A stretch of DNA of 64,000 nt, from positions 62,001 through 126,000 of the forward strand of contig CANQRH010000005.1 of NCBI GenBank assembly GCA_947626225.1, in the 5' to 3' direction. The number at the start of each line of letters is the position of its first letter. The stretch's first letter is position 1. The stretch comes from Candidatus Gastranaerophilales bacterium (GTDB lineage Bacteria > Cyanobacteriota > Vampirovibrionia > Gastranaerophilales > Gastranaerophilaceae). A model generated the notes under the pieces. That model was not told the origin of the DNA. It did no database searches and saw only the letters and a program-made list of their open reading frames with translations. This document shows positions 18,612 to 27,111 of the stretch, in pieces. The translations under genes were made by a program, and so were the position numbers.

Positions 18612-18915
18612 AATCTTCCGGCTTTCTTTCCGCAATCCATTTGCCCATTATGTACTGTTCGTAGCTTAATGCAAAATTGTATAATGCTTTTATGAGAACC
18701 CTTCCGCTGGGCGACTTTCCGACTATGAAAAAATCTCCTGATTTGTTTGACGCAAGCATTATTTCCTTATGAACAATTTTATCAACGTTGCTTTTCGGAG
18801 TTCTTGCAATAACAAGTTTAATCCATTCGCATAGAAGTTTTGATGTTGTTGTACGGTTATTTATTATGTCGTCATTGCGGCTTTGAAGATATTTTGAAAA
18901 AGCTTGTAAAATCAT
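18601..18915 (-). CDS. Hypothetical protein downstream of comF
   Basis: 104 aa from ATG 18915, which follows the comF stop by 1 nt and has GGAG upstream. Mostly helical and basic, with no signal peptide or known motif. It overlaps the convergent lipoate gene by 11 nt. Not recognised; the operon position suggests expression with rsmI and comF. Confidence 0.65.
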   Translation of the reverse strand: MILQAFSKYLQSRNDDIINNRTTTSKLLCEWIKLVIARTPKSNVDKIVHKEIMLASNKSGDFFIVGKSPSGRVLIKALYNFALSYEQYIMGKWIAERKPEDFKN

Positions 18916-18916
18916 T

Positions 18917-19555
18917 TTAATCTCCGAACGGCGAAGCACCTGCAAGACACACTATGTCGGTAATGCCGTTTTTGCCCAATTCTTTTATCATTTCTTCAAA
19001 AGTTGCGCCGGTTGTGCAGATGTCATCTATTAAAAGAATTTTTTTACCGTGATATGCTTCTTTGTTTACTTTGAAAGCTCCCTTGAGATTAAGCAGACGC
19101 TCGCTGCGTTTTAAGTTGTATTGCGGTTTTGTATCTTTTACTCTTATTATAAGGTCTTTGTTAAAAGTATCGGATGTAAGCCTGCAAAATTCTTCTCCGG
19201 TCAAATTCATGTGATTATATTTACGTTTTTTCTCTCGTTTTGAATTTATCGGCACCGGGACAACTTCATATTCGCCGTCTGATTTAAAATATTCTGCCAT
19301 AAATTTTGCAAGATAAAATGCCAGATCGGGCTGATTATGATATTTTAAACCTCTGATTAATTTTTGGAGATTTTTGTTATAAACTCCCGCACAGTATACC
19401 TCTTTGCCTTCTATAATCCTGTCCGCCCCGAAAGGTTTATGCTCCATTTCGTTGTAGCATTCGGAACACATTTTTACCGATTCTTTTGAAGATTTGCAAA
19501 AGTAGCATCTTTTTTTATAAACCCAGTCTAACAGCCCTTCAAGAAATTTTTTCAT
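18917..19555 (-). CDS. comF: ComF family phosphoribosyltransferase-like protein
   Basis: About 212 aa. The ATG at 19555 is preferred because it overlaps the rsmI stop as ATGA with AGGTG upstream; the ORF can extend to 19561. N-terminal zinc-ribbon (CYFC and CSEC, about residues 17-33), then a phosphoribosyltransferase fold with the PRPP loop ILLIDDICTTGAT (about residues 172-184). ComF proteins take part in DNA uptake in competent bacteria; here it may be a general DNA-metabolism gene. Confidence 0.88.
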   Translation of the reverse strand: MKKFLEGLLDWVYKKRCYFCKSSKESVKMCSECYNEMEHKPFGADRIIEGKEVYCAGVYNKNLQKLIRGLKYHNQPDLAFYLAKFMAEYFKSDGEYEVVPVPINSKREKKRKYNHMNLTGEEFCRLTSDTFNKDLIIRVKDTKPQYNLKRSERLLNLKGAFKVNKEAYHGKKILLIDDICTTGATFEEMIKELGKNGITDIVCLAGASPFGD

Positions 19556-20358
19556 ATACACCTTTTATAAATTTCGTTTTTATTTGCCCCGTATAATTCC
19601 GAAAGAATGACGGAAATTTCTTTTGCCTTAAATCCTTTTGAGTTAAGAATATTTATTTTATCGTCCAAATCATTAATATCATCTGATTTCGGTTCTCTTA
19701 ATATAACTCCCGCAATTTCTCCTTTTAAAATATTGCTGTTATAAAAATTTATTACATTTTCAACACTATCCGTGATTATTTCTTCAAAAACTTTTGTAAG
19801 TTCTCTGCCTGTTGAAACTCTTGCATTCGGTCTGCATTCTTTTATTGCCTCAAGCGAAGCAATGAGCCTGTTCGGAGATTCATAAAAAACAATATCGGTT
19901 GTTTGATAATTCTTTACAAGTTTTTGAATTTTTCCTGCGTTTCTCGGTAAGAAACCTGCAAAGAAAAAATCTTCTTCTTCCCTTGAAATTTGAGATAACA
20001 GCACGGCACAAGCATTTGCACCTGCAAGAGATGTTATTCTGTAATTGCGTTTTCTGAGTTCATCAACGATTACACTGCCCGGATCGCAGAATAAAGGAGT
20101 GCCGGCATCGGATACGAGCGCTATTTTTTTGCCTTCATCAAGAAACGACAGAAAAAGATTTACACGCTCTTTTTCGTTAAACTTGTGATAAGAAATACAT
20201 TTTGTTTTTATATCGTAGTGATTTAAGAGTTTTTGAGTTACCCTCATGTCTTCACAGGCTATAATATCTGCCGATTTTAGAACCTCTAAAGCTCTTAGTG
20301 TTATGTCGCCGAGATTTCCTATCGGAGTGGGAACTATATAAAAATCGTATTCCTTCAT
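19552..20358 (-). CDS. rsmI: 16S rRNA (cytidine(1402)-2'-O)-methyltransferase
   Basis: 268 aa SAM-dependent tetrapyrrole-methylase-fold protein. Motifs: IVPTPIGNLGDITLRALEVL (residues 7-26), the SDAGTPLFCDPG loop (about 84-95), and the FYESPNR motif (about 156). It methylates C1402 in the ribosomal P site. It has no Shine-Dalgarno: a promoter at 20365-20393 places the transcription start at the ATG. First gene of an rsmI-comF-hypothetical run. Confidence 0.93.
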   Translation of the reverse strand: MKEYDFYIVPTPIGNLGDITLRALEVLKSADIIACEDMRVTQKLLNHYDIKTKCISYHKFNEKERVNLFLSFLDEGKKIALVSDAGTPLFCDPGSVIVDELRKRNYRITSLAGANACAVLLSQISREEEDFFFAGFLPRNAGKIQKLVKNYQTTDIVFYESPNRLIASLEAIKECRPNARVSTGRELTKVFEEIITDSVENVINFYNSNILKGEIAGVILREPKSDDINDLDDKINILNSKGFKAKEISVILSELYGANKNEIYKRCI

Positions 20359-20364
20359 AAAAAG

Positions 20365-20393
20365 ATTATAAAAAAAATTACTTTTTCTTGCAA
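20365..20393 (-). promoter_or_regulatory. Leaderless-type promoter of rsmI
   Basis: On the minus strand TTGCAA, a 17-nt spacer, TATAAT, then 6 nt to the ATG. It overlaps the 3' end of bioC, so rsmI can be transcribed apart from the biotin genes. Confidence 0.65.
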
Positions 20394-21103
20394 ATAAAAA
20401 TTATCGGAGAATATGTCAAAGTGATTTTAGGATAGCGTTTTTTATATCCGCTGCAAAATTCTTTTACCTGTGTAAATGTTTGTTTTCCGAGAGAATTTAC
20501 ACCCGTAAATTTAAAATGAGCAAGCAGCTCTAACGGATTTTCAAAGCTCAGTACTTTTTCAAATTCTTCAACATGTAAAATATCAAAATTCTTTTTAAAA
20601 ATTGTTTTCAGTTCTTCCGCGGTTTTGTATTCAAGTGAAATTCCCGTCAAATCTCTGACTTCACGAAAATTTTCCGGAGAAAATGTTGAAAAAGCCAATA
20701 TACCGTCTTTATTTAAATTGTTTTTGCATATATCGGATATTTCATCCAAATTTTTAAACCATTGAAAAAGAGCGTTAGAAGCTATTAAATCAACTTTTTG
20801 GCGGACTTTTTTGGCATTGCCTTCATAAAATACGAATTCAGGTACAAATTCACTGACATAGTTTTTTGATTTCCCGGTTAAATCATTGGCAAAATATTTA
20901 TCAAAACGGATTTTTTGTACGATTTGTTCGGTTAAAATTCCTGCACCGCACCCAAGTTCAAGTATTGACGGGAAATAGGATTTAACCTTTTCCAATTCCG
21001 ATACGAGTTTCACCGCTGTATGCTTTTGTACAATGGCATTTTGACGATAAGTTTCAATGCTTTTTTCAAATCTGTTTTTTATTGTTTTAGGGTTTATCTG
21101 CAT
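20378..21103 (-). CDS. bioC: Malonyl-[acyl-carrier protein] O-methyltransferase
   Basis: 241 aa class I methyltransferase. SAM-binding motif LELGCGAGILTE (about residues 46-57), LIASNALFQWF motif (about 105). BioC methylates malonyl-ACP so that fatty acid enzymes can build pimelate. The assignment is strengthened by bioG and bioF directly upstream. It overlaps bioG by 10 nt. Confidence 0.9.
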   Translation of the reverse strand: MQINPKTIKNRFEKSIETYRQNAIVQKHTAVKLVSELEKVKSYFPSILELGCGAGILTEQIVQKIRFDKYFANDLTGKSKNYVSEFVPEFVFYEGNAKKVRQKVDLIASNALFQWFKNLDEISDICKNNLNKDGILAFSTFSPENFREVRDLTGISLEYKTAEELKTIFKKNFDILHVEEFEKVLSFENPLELLAHFKFTGVNSLGKQTFTQVKEFCSGYKKRYPKITLTYSPIIFICKKK

Positions 21104-21738
21104 AATATTTCAGTCCAGCTTTTAAAATTGTAATACGGGAAATGCCCGCTTTCAAACGTTTGAGCCGTATTCCCCCAAAAATTAAGCTGATTTTTCGGCG
21201 GGATAATTTTATCATTTGTGCTTACAACGGCAATATCATAATAGTTTTCATAATCGGTTTCGGAAAGTTTAATCCGTTCATAAAGTTTCAGTAATTCTTC
21301 CTCGCGGTTTTCTATCGACCTTTCAACCGGAGTTTTCATATATCTTTCAAATTCTGCCTGTGAGTCAAAAATATTTTGATAAAATTTGCCTTCCAGTCCT
21401 ATTTTTGCATGGCGCAATGTCAAAAGAAACGGTTTGACAGGAATACCGTAATTGTCGTCTACAGGCAGTGTTGTACCGTTCACGGCGATTTTTTTCGTGA
21501 AATCAGGCAATTCATTTCTGAGCCTGTAAGCCGTATAAACTCCCATTGACCATGCGATAAGAAAATATTGCTTGTAAACTGGAATTTGAGGGAGACTTTC
21601 ATTTCCGTAGTCGTACAATATTAAAACGTCATAATCTTTGCAGTCAAGAAATTCAAACGGTTTATGGTCAAAACTCCAGCCTGCAAAAAATATAATCAAT
21701 TTATCGTTATTTTGTTTGTTTAGCCAGTGTGATTGCAT
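21094..21738 (-). CDS. bioG: Pimeloyl-ACP methyl ester esterase, BioG type
   Basis: 214 aa from the ATG at 21738 (AAGGAA upstream); the frame can extend to 21759. DUF452/BioG alpha/beta hydrolase: FFAGWSFDHKPF near residue 18, and the nucleophile elbow AWSMGVY. It removes the methyl ester from pimeloyl-ACP, ending the disguise started by BioC. It overlaps bioF by 32 nt and bioC by 10 nt, so the three are cotranslated. Confidence 0.88.
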   Translation of the reverse strand: MQSHWLNKQNNDKLIIFFAGWSFDHKPFEFLDCKDYDVLILYDYGNESLPQIPVYKQYFLIAWSMGVYTAYRLRNELPDFTKKIAVNGTTLPVDDNYGIPVKPFLLTLRHAKIGLEGKFYQNIFDSQAEFERYMKTPVERSIENREEELLKLYERIKLSETDYENYYDIAVVSTNDKIIPPKNQLNFWGNTAQTFESGHFPYYNFKSWTEILCR

Positions 21739-22831
21739 TAAATAATTCCTTTTCTTCAATTTCTGTTGTAAGTGAAAGCCTTAATCTTGATGTCCCTTCC
21801 GGAACTGTGGGCGGTCTTACGGGAAGTGTAAAATATCCGTTTTCATACAAAATATTGCATGTTTCAATCGTTTTTTCGTTACTGCCTATGATTATCGGTA
21901 TGATGTGGCTTTCGCTTCCGGCTTTCTTGGCGGTTTCAAGCATTTTGACGCGCTTTTCATAAGTTTGGGCAAGTTTATTTTCAATAATCCACTTCGTAAA
22001 TGCAATATTAATCGGAGGCAATGCCGTAGAGAAAATAAACGAGCGGGCTTTGTTTGTAAGATATTCAATTATTGTTCCGTTTGAAACTGCAAAAGCTCCG
22101 ACAGAACCTATTGCTTTGCCGAATGTTCCGACAATCAAATCGATTTTATCCGTCAGAGAAAGAGTTTCGGTTACTCCAAGCCCTTTTTGACCGAAAACTC
22201 CGAAAGCGTGAGCTTCGTCAAGAATAAGTATGCAGTTAAATTTTTCTTTCAACTCCACAAGTTTTTCGATATCAGCAATATCACCGTCCATTGAAAATAC
22301 GCTTTCCGATACGATAAAAGCATTCTCAAAATTGTTTCTTTCCCTGTTTAAAAGCCTTTCCAAAGCTTCCGTATTATTGTGCGGATATCTGAAAAATTTT
22401 GCATCGGAAAGTTTCATTCCGTCAATAATGCTTGCGTGATTGAGTTTATCCGAAAAAATTACATCTTTCTTGCCCGCAAGCGAACTGTTTATACCTACAT
22501 TTGCATGATATCCGCTGTTAAAAAGCAATACACCCTGTTTGTTAAACATTTCGCATAAAAGAGTTTCCAACTCTTTGTATACGGGCAGAGTTCCCGTAAG
22601 AAGCCTTGCCGAAGCACTTCCGAAGGAGTAATCAAAATTTACGCCGTTCAAAAATTCTTCGGTTATTTTTTTGTTATCGGCAAAGCCCAGATAATTGTTT
22701 GATGAAAGGTTTAAAAGTTTTTTACCTTTGAAATAAATATATTTTTCATCTTTTTGTTCAATGTCTTTTATATCCCGAAAATGTGAGTGCTCTTTTAAGA
22801 TTTTGAGCTGATTGTCATAGTTTTCAAACAT
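21707..22831 (-). CDS. bioF: 8-amino-7-oxononanoate synthase
   Basis: 374 aa PLP enzyme of the alpha-oxoamine synthase family. It joins pimeloyl-ACP and alanine. Motifs: NNYLGFA, GSGSAR-like SFGSASARLLTG, DEAHAFGVFG, and the PLP lysine in GTFGKAIGSVGAF (about residue 234). First gene of bioF-bioG-bioC. It has no Shine-Dalgarno; the promoter at 22838-22866 should give a leaderless mRNA. bioA, bioD and bioB are not in the window. Confidence 0.9.
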   Translation of the reverse strand: MFENYDNQLKILKEHSHFRDIKDIEQKDEKYIYFKGKKLLNLSSNNYLGFADNKKITEEFLNGVNFDYSFGSASARLLTGTLPVYKELETLLCEMFNKQGVLLFNSGYHANVGINSSLAGKKDVIFSDKLNHASIIDGMKLSDAKFFRYPHNNTEALERLLNRERNNFENAFIVSESVFSMDGDIADIEKLVELKEKFNCILILDEAHAFGVFGQKGLGVTETLSLTDKIDLIVGTFGKAIGSVGAFAVSNGTIIEYLTNKARSFIFSTALPPINIAFTKWIIENKLAQTYEKRVKMLETAKKAGSESHIIPIIIGSNEKTIETCNILYENGYFTLPVRPPTVPEGTSRLRLSLTTEIEEKELFNAITLAKQTK

Positions 22832-22837
22832 ACTCTT

Positions 22838-22866
22838 AATTTAAGATAAAAGAGAATGATTGTCCA
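22838..22866 (-). promoter_or_regulatory. Leaderless-type promoter of bioF
   Basis: On the minus strand TGGACA, a 17-nt spacer, TAAATT, then 6 nt to the bioF ATG at 22831. Confidence 0.5.
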
Positions 22867-22918
22867 TATTGCCGATATTCGGGTGTATTAACATAACTTA
22901 ATAAATGCGGAAAAACAT

Positions 22919-22945
22919 TAAAGTTTTTGATTTATCTGCCGATAT
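22919..22945 (+). promoter_or_regulatory. Perfect sigma-28-type promoter
   Basis: TAAAGTTT at 22919-22926, an 11-nt spacer, GCCGATAT at 22938-22945. This is the FliA consensus with only the last base differing (and exactly the SigD -10). It lies 28 nt before the small gene at 22974. Confidence 0.75.
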
Positions 22946-22973
22946 TAAATTTATAATAAAGGAGAACAATGCT

Positions 22974-23132
22974 ATGTTAAAAAAGATTATATCCCCGTCG
23001 TGTAATATATGCGATAGTGTGGAATTTATATTAAGAGGAGCGAGAAAACGCCGCAATTTGGCGTTAGCGTCCGCAAGAAACGTAAATGCGGATGCGGGTA
23101 TAGAAAAAGTGCATTTACGCGCAGTAAAATAG
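22974..23132 (+). CDS. Small basic protein (52 aa) under a sigma-28 promoter
   Basis: 52 aa from ATG 22974 with AAAGGAG upstream; the longer frame back to 22905 would overlap the promoter. The first half has two Cys (SPSCNICDS); the second half is basic (RGARKRRNLALASARNVNA). No signal peptide. It has its own sigma-28-type promoter and a strong terminator, so it is a complete single-gene unit. Not recognised; a regulator of the sigma-28 regulon is one possibility. Confidence 0.6.
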   Translation: MLKKIISPSCNICDSVEFILRGARKRRNLALASARNVNADAGIEKVHLRAVK

Positions 23133-23140
23133 CACTGTTG

Positions 23141-23168
23141 AAAAAGACCTTCAAGGTCTTTTTTTTTA
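23141..23168 (+). terminator. Rho-independent terminator
   Basis: Stem AAAAAGACCT / AGGTCTTTTT with a 3-nt loop, followed by a T-run. It ends the small gene at 22974 and lies across the stop of the convergent dehydrogenase gene. Confidence 0.85.
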
Positions 23169-24197
23169 CGGTTTTATCAGGAATTTTATTGCTTTACCTT
23201 CAATATGTTGATTCATAGCCCATTCAACTTTTTCAAGCGGTAAAGTATCCGTTATGAGTTTTTCAACTTCAACTTCGCCCGATGCAATGTAATCCAATGC
23301 CATTCTGAAATATTTCGGGGTGTGATGAAAAACGCTCATAAGTTTTATATCTCCGTAATGCATTTTTGTGGTATCAAAAGTTACCGTAGAACCTGATTTA
23401 CAGCCGCCGAAGAAATGAACTGTACCTCCGGGGCGGACACAGGAAAATATTCTTTCCCAAATCTCCGGCAATCCGACACATTCAATTGCCACATCAAGCC
23501 CTTTATGTTCATCGGTAAATTCACGGAATATTTTTTCGGGGTTCGGGTATTTTTTCAAATCAACAATTTCATCGGCATGGGCAAATTCTTCCGCTGCTTT
23601 TAGTTTTATCGGATTTCTTCCCGCAACGATTACTCTTGCACCTTTCAGTTTTGCCAGTCTTGCAAACATCAATCCTATAGGACCTATACCTATAATCCCG
23701 ACACTCTGACCTTCTTTAATTTCCGTTCTTTCAACGCCGTGAACAACGTTTGCAAGCGGTTCACAAAATGCCGCTCTGTCAAAACTCAAATTGTCGGGAA
23801 GAATGAGCATGTTTTTCTCAACAATTCTCGCCGGAACGGTTATATATTCTGCATAAGCGCCGTTTAAAAGGTCAAGGTTTTCGCAGAGATTATATTCTCC
23901 TTTTTTGCAGAAAAAACATTCTCCGCAGGGTGCCGAATTAGCTGCCACCACACGGTCACCTTCTTTTACGTTAGTGACTCCGCTTCCGACTTTTTCGACA
24001 ATTCCAGCAAATTCATGTCCGAAACCGGACGGTACGGATTTTATAAGTACGGGATGTCCCCGCCTGAAAGTTTTTACATCTGTACCGCAGGTTAAGGCAG
24101 AAATAACTCTTACGACAACCTCGCCTTGTTCGGGAGGTTTTACCGTAACTTCTTCATACTTTATGTTTTGCGGCCCGTAATATTGTATTGCTTTCAT
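23166..24197 (-). CDS. Zinc-dependent alcohol dehydrogenase
   Basis: 343 aa medium-chain dehydrogenase. Catalytic zinc ligands around TCGTD (Cys37) and GFGHEFAG; the structural zinc cluster is CGECFFCKKGEYNLC (about residues 92-106). The NAD-binding loop is GIGPIGLMFARLAK (about 170). The closest types are sorbitol/threonine dehydrogenase-like enzymes; the substrate is unknown. It follows a second dehydrogenase with 4-nt overlap, AAGGACAC upstream. Confidence 0.85.
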   Translation of the reverse strand: MKAIQYYGPQNIKYEEVTVKPPEQGEVVVRVISALTCGTDVKTFRRGHPVLIKSVPSGFGHEFAGIVEKVGSGVTNVKEGDRVVAANSAPCGECFFCKKGEYNLCENLDLLNGAYAEYITVPARIVEKNMLILPDNLSFDRAAFCEPLANVVHGVERTEIKEGQSVGIIGIGPIGLMFARLAKLKGARVIVAGRNPIKLKAAEEFAHADEIVDLKKYPNPEKIFREFTDEHKGLDVAIECVGLPEIWERIFSCVRPGGTVHFFGGCKSGSTVTFDTTKMHYGDIKLMSVFHHTPKYFRMALDYIASGEVEVEKLITDTLPLEKVEWAMNQHIEGKAIKFLIKP

Positions 24198-25183
24198 ATC
24201 TGTGTCCTTGATATATTAATATATGCTTTCATAATTTTGTTTTTCATTGTATCATCAAACGCTTTTTGAATATCTTCAAACTCGTAAACGGCGGAAATAT
24301 TTTTGACATTGACTTTTCCGCTTTCCAAAAGCTTTAGAGAATCCTTTAAATCGTTCGGCGAAGGCGAATAGCTTCCGAGCACAGTTAATTCTCTGTAGTA
24401 AATTTCATTGTTGGGATAAGCTGTTTCATCGTGAGGGGTGCTTGAAAAGACAAGAATTTTCCCTCCGTTTCTCACATGTTTCAAAGCGGTATCAATTGCT
24501 TTGTCTGCTCCGGATGTCATAAAAATTATGTCGGCTTTGAAATCTTCGGGCAGTGTTTTATAAGCATCAATTCCGAAAGTTTTTAAAAATTCAACTCTTT
24601 CATTAATCAAATCACATCCGACCGTGTTAATTTGGTATGCTTTTAAAGCCTGTGCGGTTAACACGCCTATTGAACCAAGACCTATAACGCAGGCAATATC
24701 ACCGTCAATCGGATTTGCACGTTTAATTGCTCTGACTATACATCCTAAAGGTTCATAGAAAGATGCTTCAATACAGGTAAGGTTTTGCGGTTTTTTATGT
24801 GCAACATTTTTGAGATGTTCTTCAGACAGATATACAAATTCCGAAAACCCTCCGGGAATTATATTGGTGGTTTTAAAATGTTTGCACATTGAAACATTTC
24901 CGTGTTTGCAATAGATACATTCTCCGCAGGGAATATGATGCGAAGTTACAATTACATCACCGATGTTAAAATCAGTTTCGGAATTTATTTCTTCAATCCG
25001 TGCAACAATTTCGTGTCCTAAAACAGTGCCGTCTTTTGATATTTTATGTACGAATTTAACAATATCCGAACCGCAAAGTCCGCATCCCAAAACTTTTACA
25101 ATTGCACCTTGCTTGCCGTTCAAAGACAATTTCGGGGCATCTTTTATAACAATTTTATCATTTTGGATTACTGCCGTTTTCAC
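24194..25183 (-). CDS. Zinc-dependent alcohol dehydrogenase
   Basis: 329 aa, GTG start. Same family as the downstream neighbour: CGLCGSDI (catalytic zinc Cys), LGHEIVARIEE, CGECIYCKHGNVSMC structural zinc cluster, GLGSIGVLTAQALKA cofactor loop. The two proteins are clearly diverged, so they probably act on related steps of one pathway rather than being redundant. TAAAAT lies 7 nt before the GTG, with no clear Shine-Dalgarno. Confidence 0.85.
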   Translation of the reverse strand: MKTAVIQNDKIVIKDAPKLSLNGKQGAIVKVLGCGLCGSDIVKFVHKISKDGTVLGHEIVARIEEINSETDFNIGDVIVTSHHIPCGECIYCKHGNVSMCKHFKTTNIIPGGFSEFVYLSEEHLKNVAHKKPQNLTCIEASFYEPLGCIVRAIKRANPIDGDIACVIGLGSIGVLTAQALKAYQINTVGCDLINERVEFLKTFGIDAYKTLPEDFKADIIFMTSGADKAIDTALKHVRNGGKILVFSSTPHDETAYPNNEIYYRELTVLGSYSPSPNDLKDSLKLLESGKVNVKNISAVYEFEDIQKAFDDTMKNKIMKAYINISRTQI

Positions 25184-25204
25184 AGGAAGAATTTTACCAT
25201 AAAC

Positions 25205-25233
25205 TTGAAAAGATTAAAAATAAAATATATAAT
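25205..25233 (+). promoter_or_regulatory. Leaderless-type promoter
   Basis: TTGAAA, a 17-nt spacer, perfect TATAAT, then 6 nt to the ATG at 25240. No ribosome-binding sequence lies between. Confidence 0.7.
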
Positions 25234-25239
25234 TATTGT

Positions 25240-26214
25240 ATGGCAATTATAAGAAGGTTAAATTGTTTTGATTATCCTAAAATTAAGAAGATGATTTCCT
25301 ATCTGGGCTGTGATATTAACGACAAGTTTTTAAAAGCCATTAGCGAAGAACCCGCGGGATTTTTAAACAGTATTCTGCCTTTAAAATTTAAATTTAAATC
25401 GGAATCCTACATACTTCTTGAAGAAGATGAAATTTTGGGAATTATAACAATTGCTCCGACCGTCGGAAACCCTTATAAAATTAATATTACACGGCTTATT
25501 TTTAAGCAAAATTTGTATGATGTAGGCAAACAGCTTGTTGAATTTATTATTGCCAGATACGGTGCAAAAGGTGCCGTTACGTTTAATGTTATTGTTGATC
25601 AATCGCATGATGAGCTGATTAATCTGTTTATGGAAGGATGCGGATTCAGACATTGCAGTTTTGAAAATCTTTGGAAACTTGATAATTTTATACCGCAAAC
25701 ACATGATACCGCACTTTTCAGACATTGCCAGAACAGTGATGCAAAAGATGTTGCAATGCTTTACAATGCCGAATTAAAACCGCATTACAAACACTCTCTT
25801 TTAAGATTGGATACGGAATACAAAGAACCGGTATTTGCGGGGATGACAGGTTATTACAAAAATCGTTACGTGTCGGAAAATTCCGGCGGAATAACTGCTT
25901 ATCTGTCGATTACAACAAGTGATAATTTTAATTTTATTATAGATATTTCTTTAAATAACGGGTTTGAAATATCTTATGATGCCGTTATAAATTTTGCACT
26001 TTCGGAAATTACAAGCCGTAAAAAGAAATTCTGTGCATTTCTGAAACACAGACAGTATACAGTTAACGCGGATGTGTTTGAAAAATATCTTCACGAAAGA
26101 AATTTGAACTGTATACAAACTCAATGTGTACTTGTCAAAGATTTTTATAAACCGCTTAAACAAACGGAAAGTCCTCTGCAAATATTTCAATTCGGAGAAC
26201 TTTCATCAAATTAA
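25240..26214 (+). CDS. GNAT-like N-acetyltransferase-fold protein
   Basis: 324 aa, cytoplasmic. The N-terminal 130 residues look like a GNAT fold (IRRLNCFDYPKIKKMI start, SYILLEEDEILGIITIAP strands, then FMEGCGFRHC). The second half may hold another degenerate GNAT-like fold (FRHCQNSDAKDVAMLYNAEL onward). No classical acetyl-CoA loop is obvious, so activity is uncertain. The mRNA is probably leaderless. Confidence 0.6.
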   Translation: MAIIRRLNCFDYPKIKKMISYLGCDINDKFLKAISEEPAGFLNSILPLKFKFKSESYILLEEDEILGIITIAPTVGNPYKINITRLIFKQNLYDVGKQLVEFIIARYGAKGAVTFNVIVDQSHDELINLFMEGCGFRHCSFENLWKLDNFIPQTHDTALFRHCQNSDAKDVAMLYNAELKPHYKHSLLRLDTEYKEPVFAGMTGYYKNRYVSENSGGITAYLSITTSDNFNFIIDISLNNGFEISYDAVINFALSEITSRKKKFCAFLKHRQYTVNADVFEKYLHERNLNCIQTQCVLVKDFYKPLKQTESPLQIFQFGELSSN

Positions 26215-26271
26215 AAAATTTGTTTTTTTTGTGATAAAATTCCCGTATAAAAACATACAGGAGAAAAATTA

Positions 26272-27108
26272 ATGTTTAGTACCGATGTTGATTATGAGGT
26301 CGTTATATTTTCGGTAGGTGATACAAAAGCCGGAACAAAAATGGGAAAACTTCAGCTGAAAAATCTTTCCGATAATTCTCTTTTAAACTGCGTTTTATGG
26401 GAAGAAACCTTAAATCGTTTTGACAACAAAATTTTCAGAACCGGTAATATCGTAAGAATAGTTTCCGCATCGTTTAACGAAAAATTTAACAACTGCCTTG
26501 TATCATCTCTTTCGCTAATAAAAGAAGCAAAAACGGGATTGGACGAAAACGAGCGGGAAAAAACTTATGCGGAACTTGTTTCATATTTCGATAAAATTCG
26601 GAATGAAAAATTGAATAAATTCCTGACGGCATATTTTATGGAGCATAAAGAGCTTATCAAAATTATGCCTGCCGCTAAACTTATGCATCACAATTATATA
26701 GGCGGTTTGATGGTGCATATTCTTGAGTGTTTAAAATACGCGGAAATTAATATGGATACATCAAATTACAGATTTAACCGCGATAATATTCTTGGTGCCT
26801 GTATTTTGCATGATATCGGCAAAATCTTTGAATACACTGTTGATACGGAAACAGGTCTGATTGATTATGATGAAAACTTCAGAAAAGAATGGATTTCACA
26901 TTCTCAATACGGATTTACTTTATGTATGTCAAACGGCTTTAAAGAAATTGCCAAAATGATTGCCGCACACCACGGAAGAAGTGACTGGGGTGCGATTATT
27001 GATTTGGATGAAAAAGATTTGGAACCGGAACTTTATTTTATCCATCTGGTTGATAATTTATCGGCAAAATTCGGTAAAATTAATGTAAGGTATTTGGAAG
27101 GAGTTTAA
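26272..27108 (+). CDS. YhaM-like 3'-5' exoribonuclease (OB fold + HD domain)
   Basis: 278 aa. The N-terminal ~90 residues are an OB-fold (GKLQLKNLSDNSLLNCVLWE), followed by an HD domain from about residue 135 (HHNYIGGLMVHILECLKYA, ILHDIGKIFEYT, IAAHHGR). Same order as YhaM-type nucleases and related HD phosphohydrolases. AGGAG precedes the ATG. Only 3 nt separate it from the kinase-like gene downstream. Confidence 0.8.
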   Translation: MFSTDVDYEVVIFSVGDTKAGTKMGKLQLKNLSDNSLLNCVLWEETLNRFDNKIFRTGNIVRIVSASFNEKFNNCLVSSLSLIKEAKTGLDENEREKTYAELVSYFDKIRNEKLNKFLTAYFMEHKELIKIMPAAKLMHHNYIGGLMVHILECLKYAEINMDTSNYRFNRDNILGACILHDIGKIFEYTVDTETGLIDYDENFRKEWISHSQYGFTLCMSNGFKEIAKMIAAHHGRSDWGAIIDLDEKDLEPELYFIHLVDNLSAKFGKINVRYLEGV

Positions 27109-27111
27109 ATT

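Noticed and set aside
22871-22878. Second GCCGATAT box upstream of 22919
   Set aside because: No TAAA element at a suitable distance (20 nt instead of 15-16).
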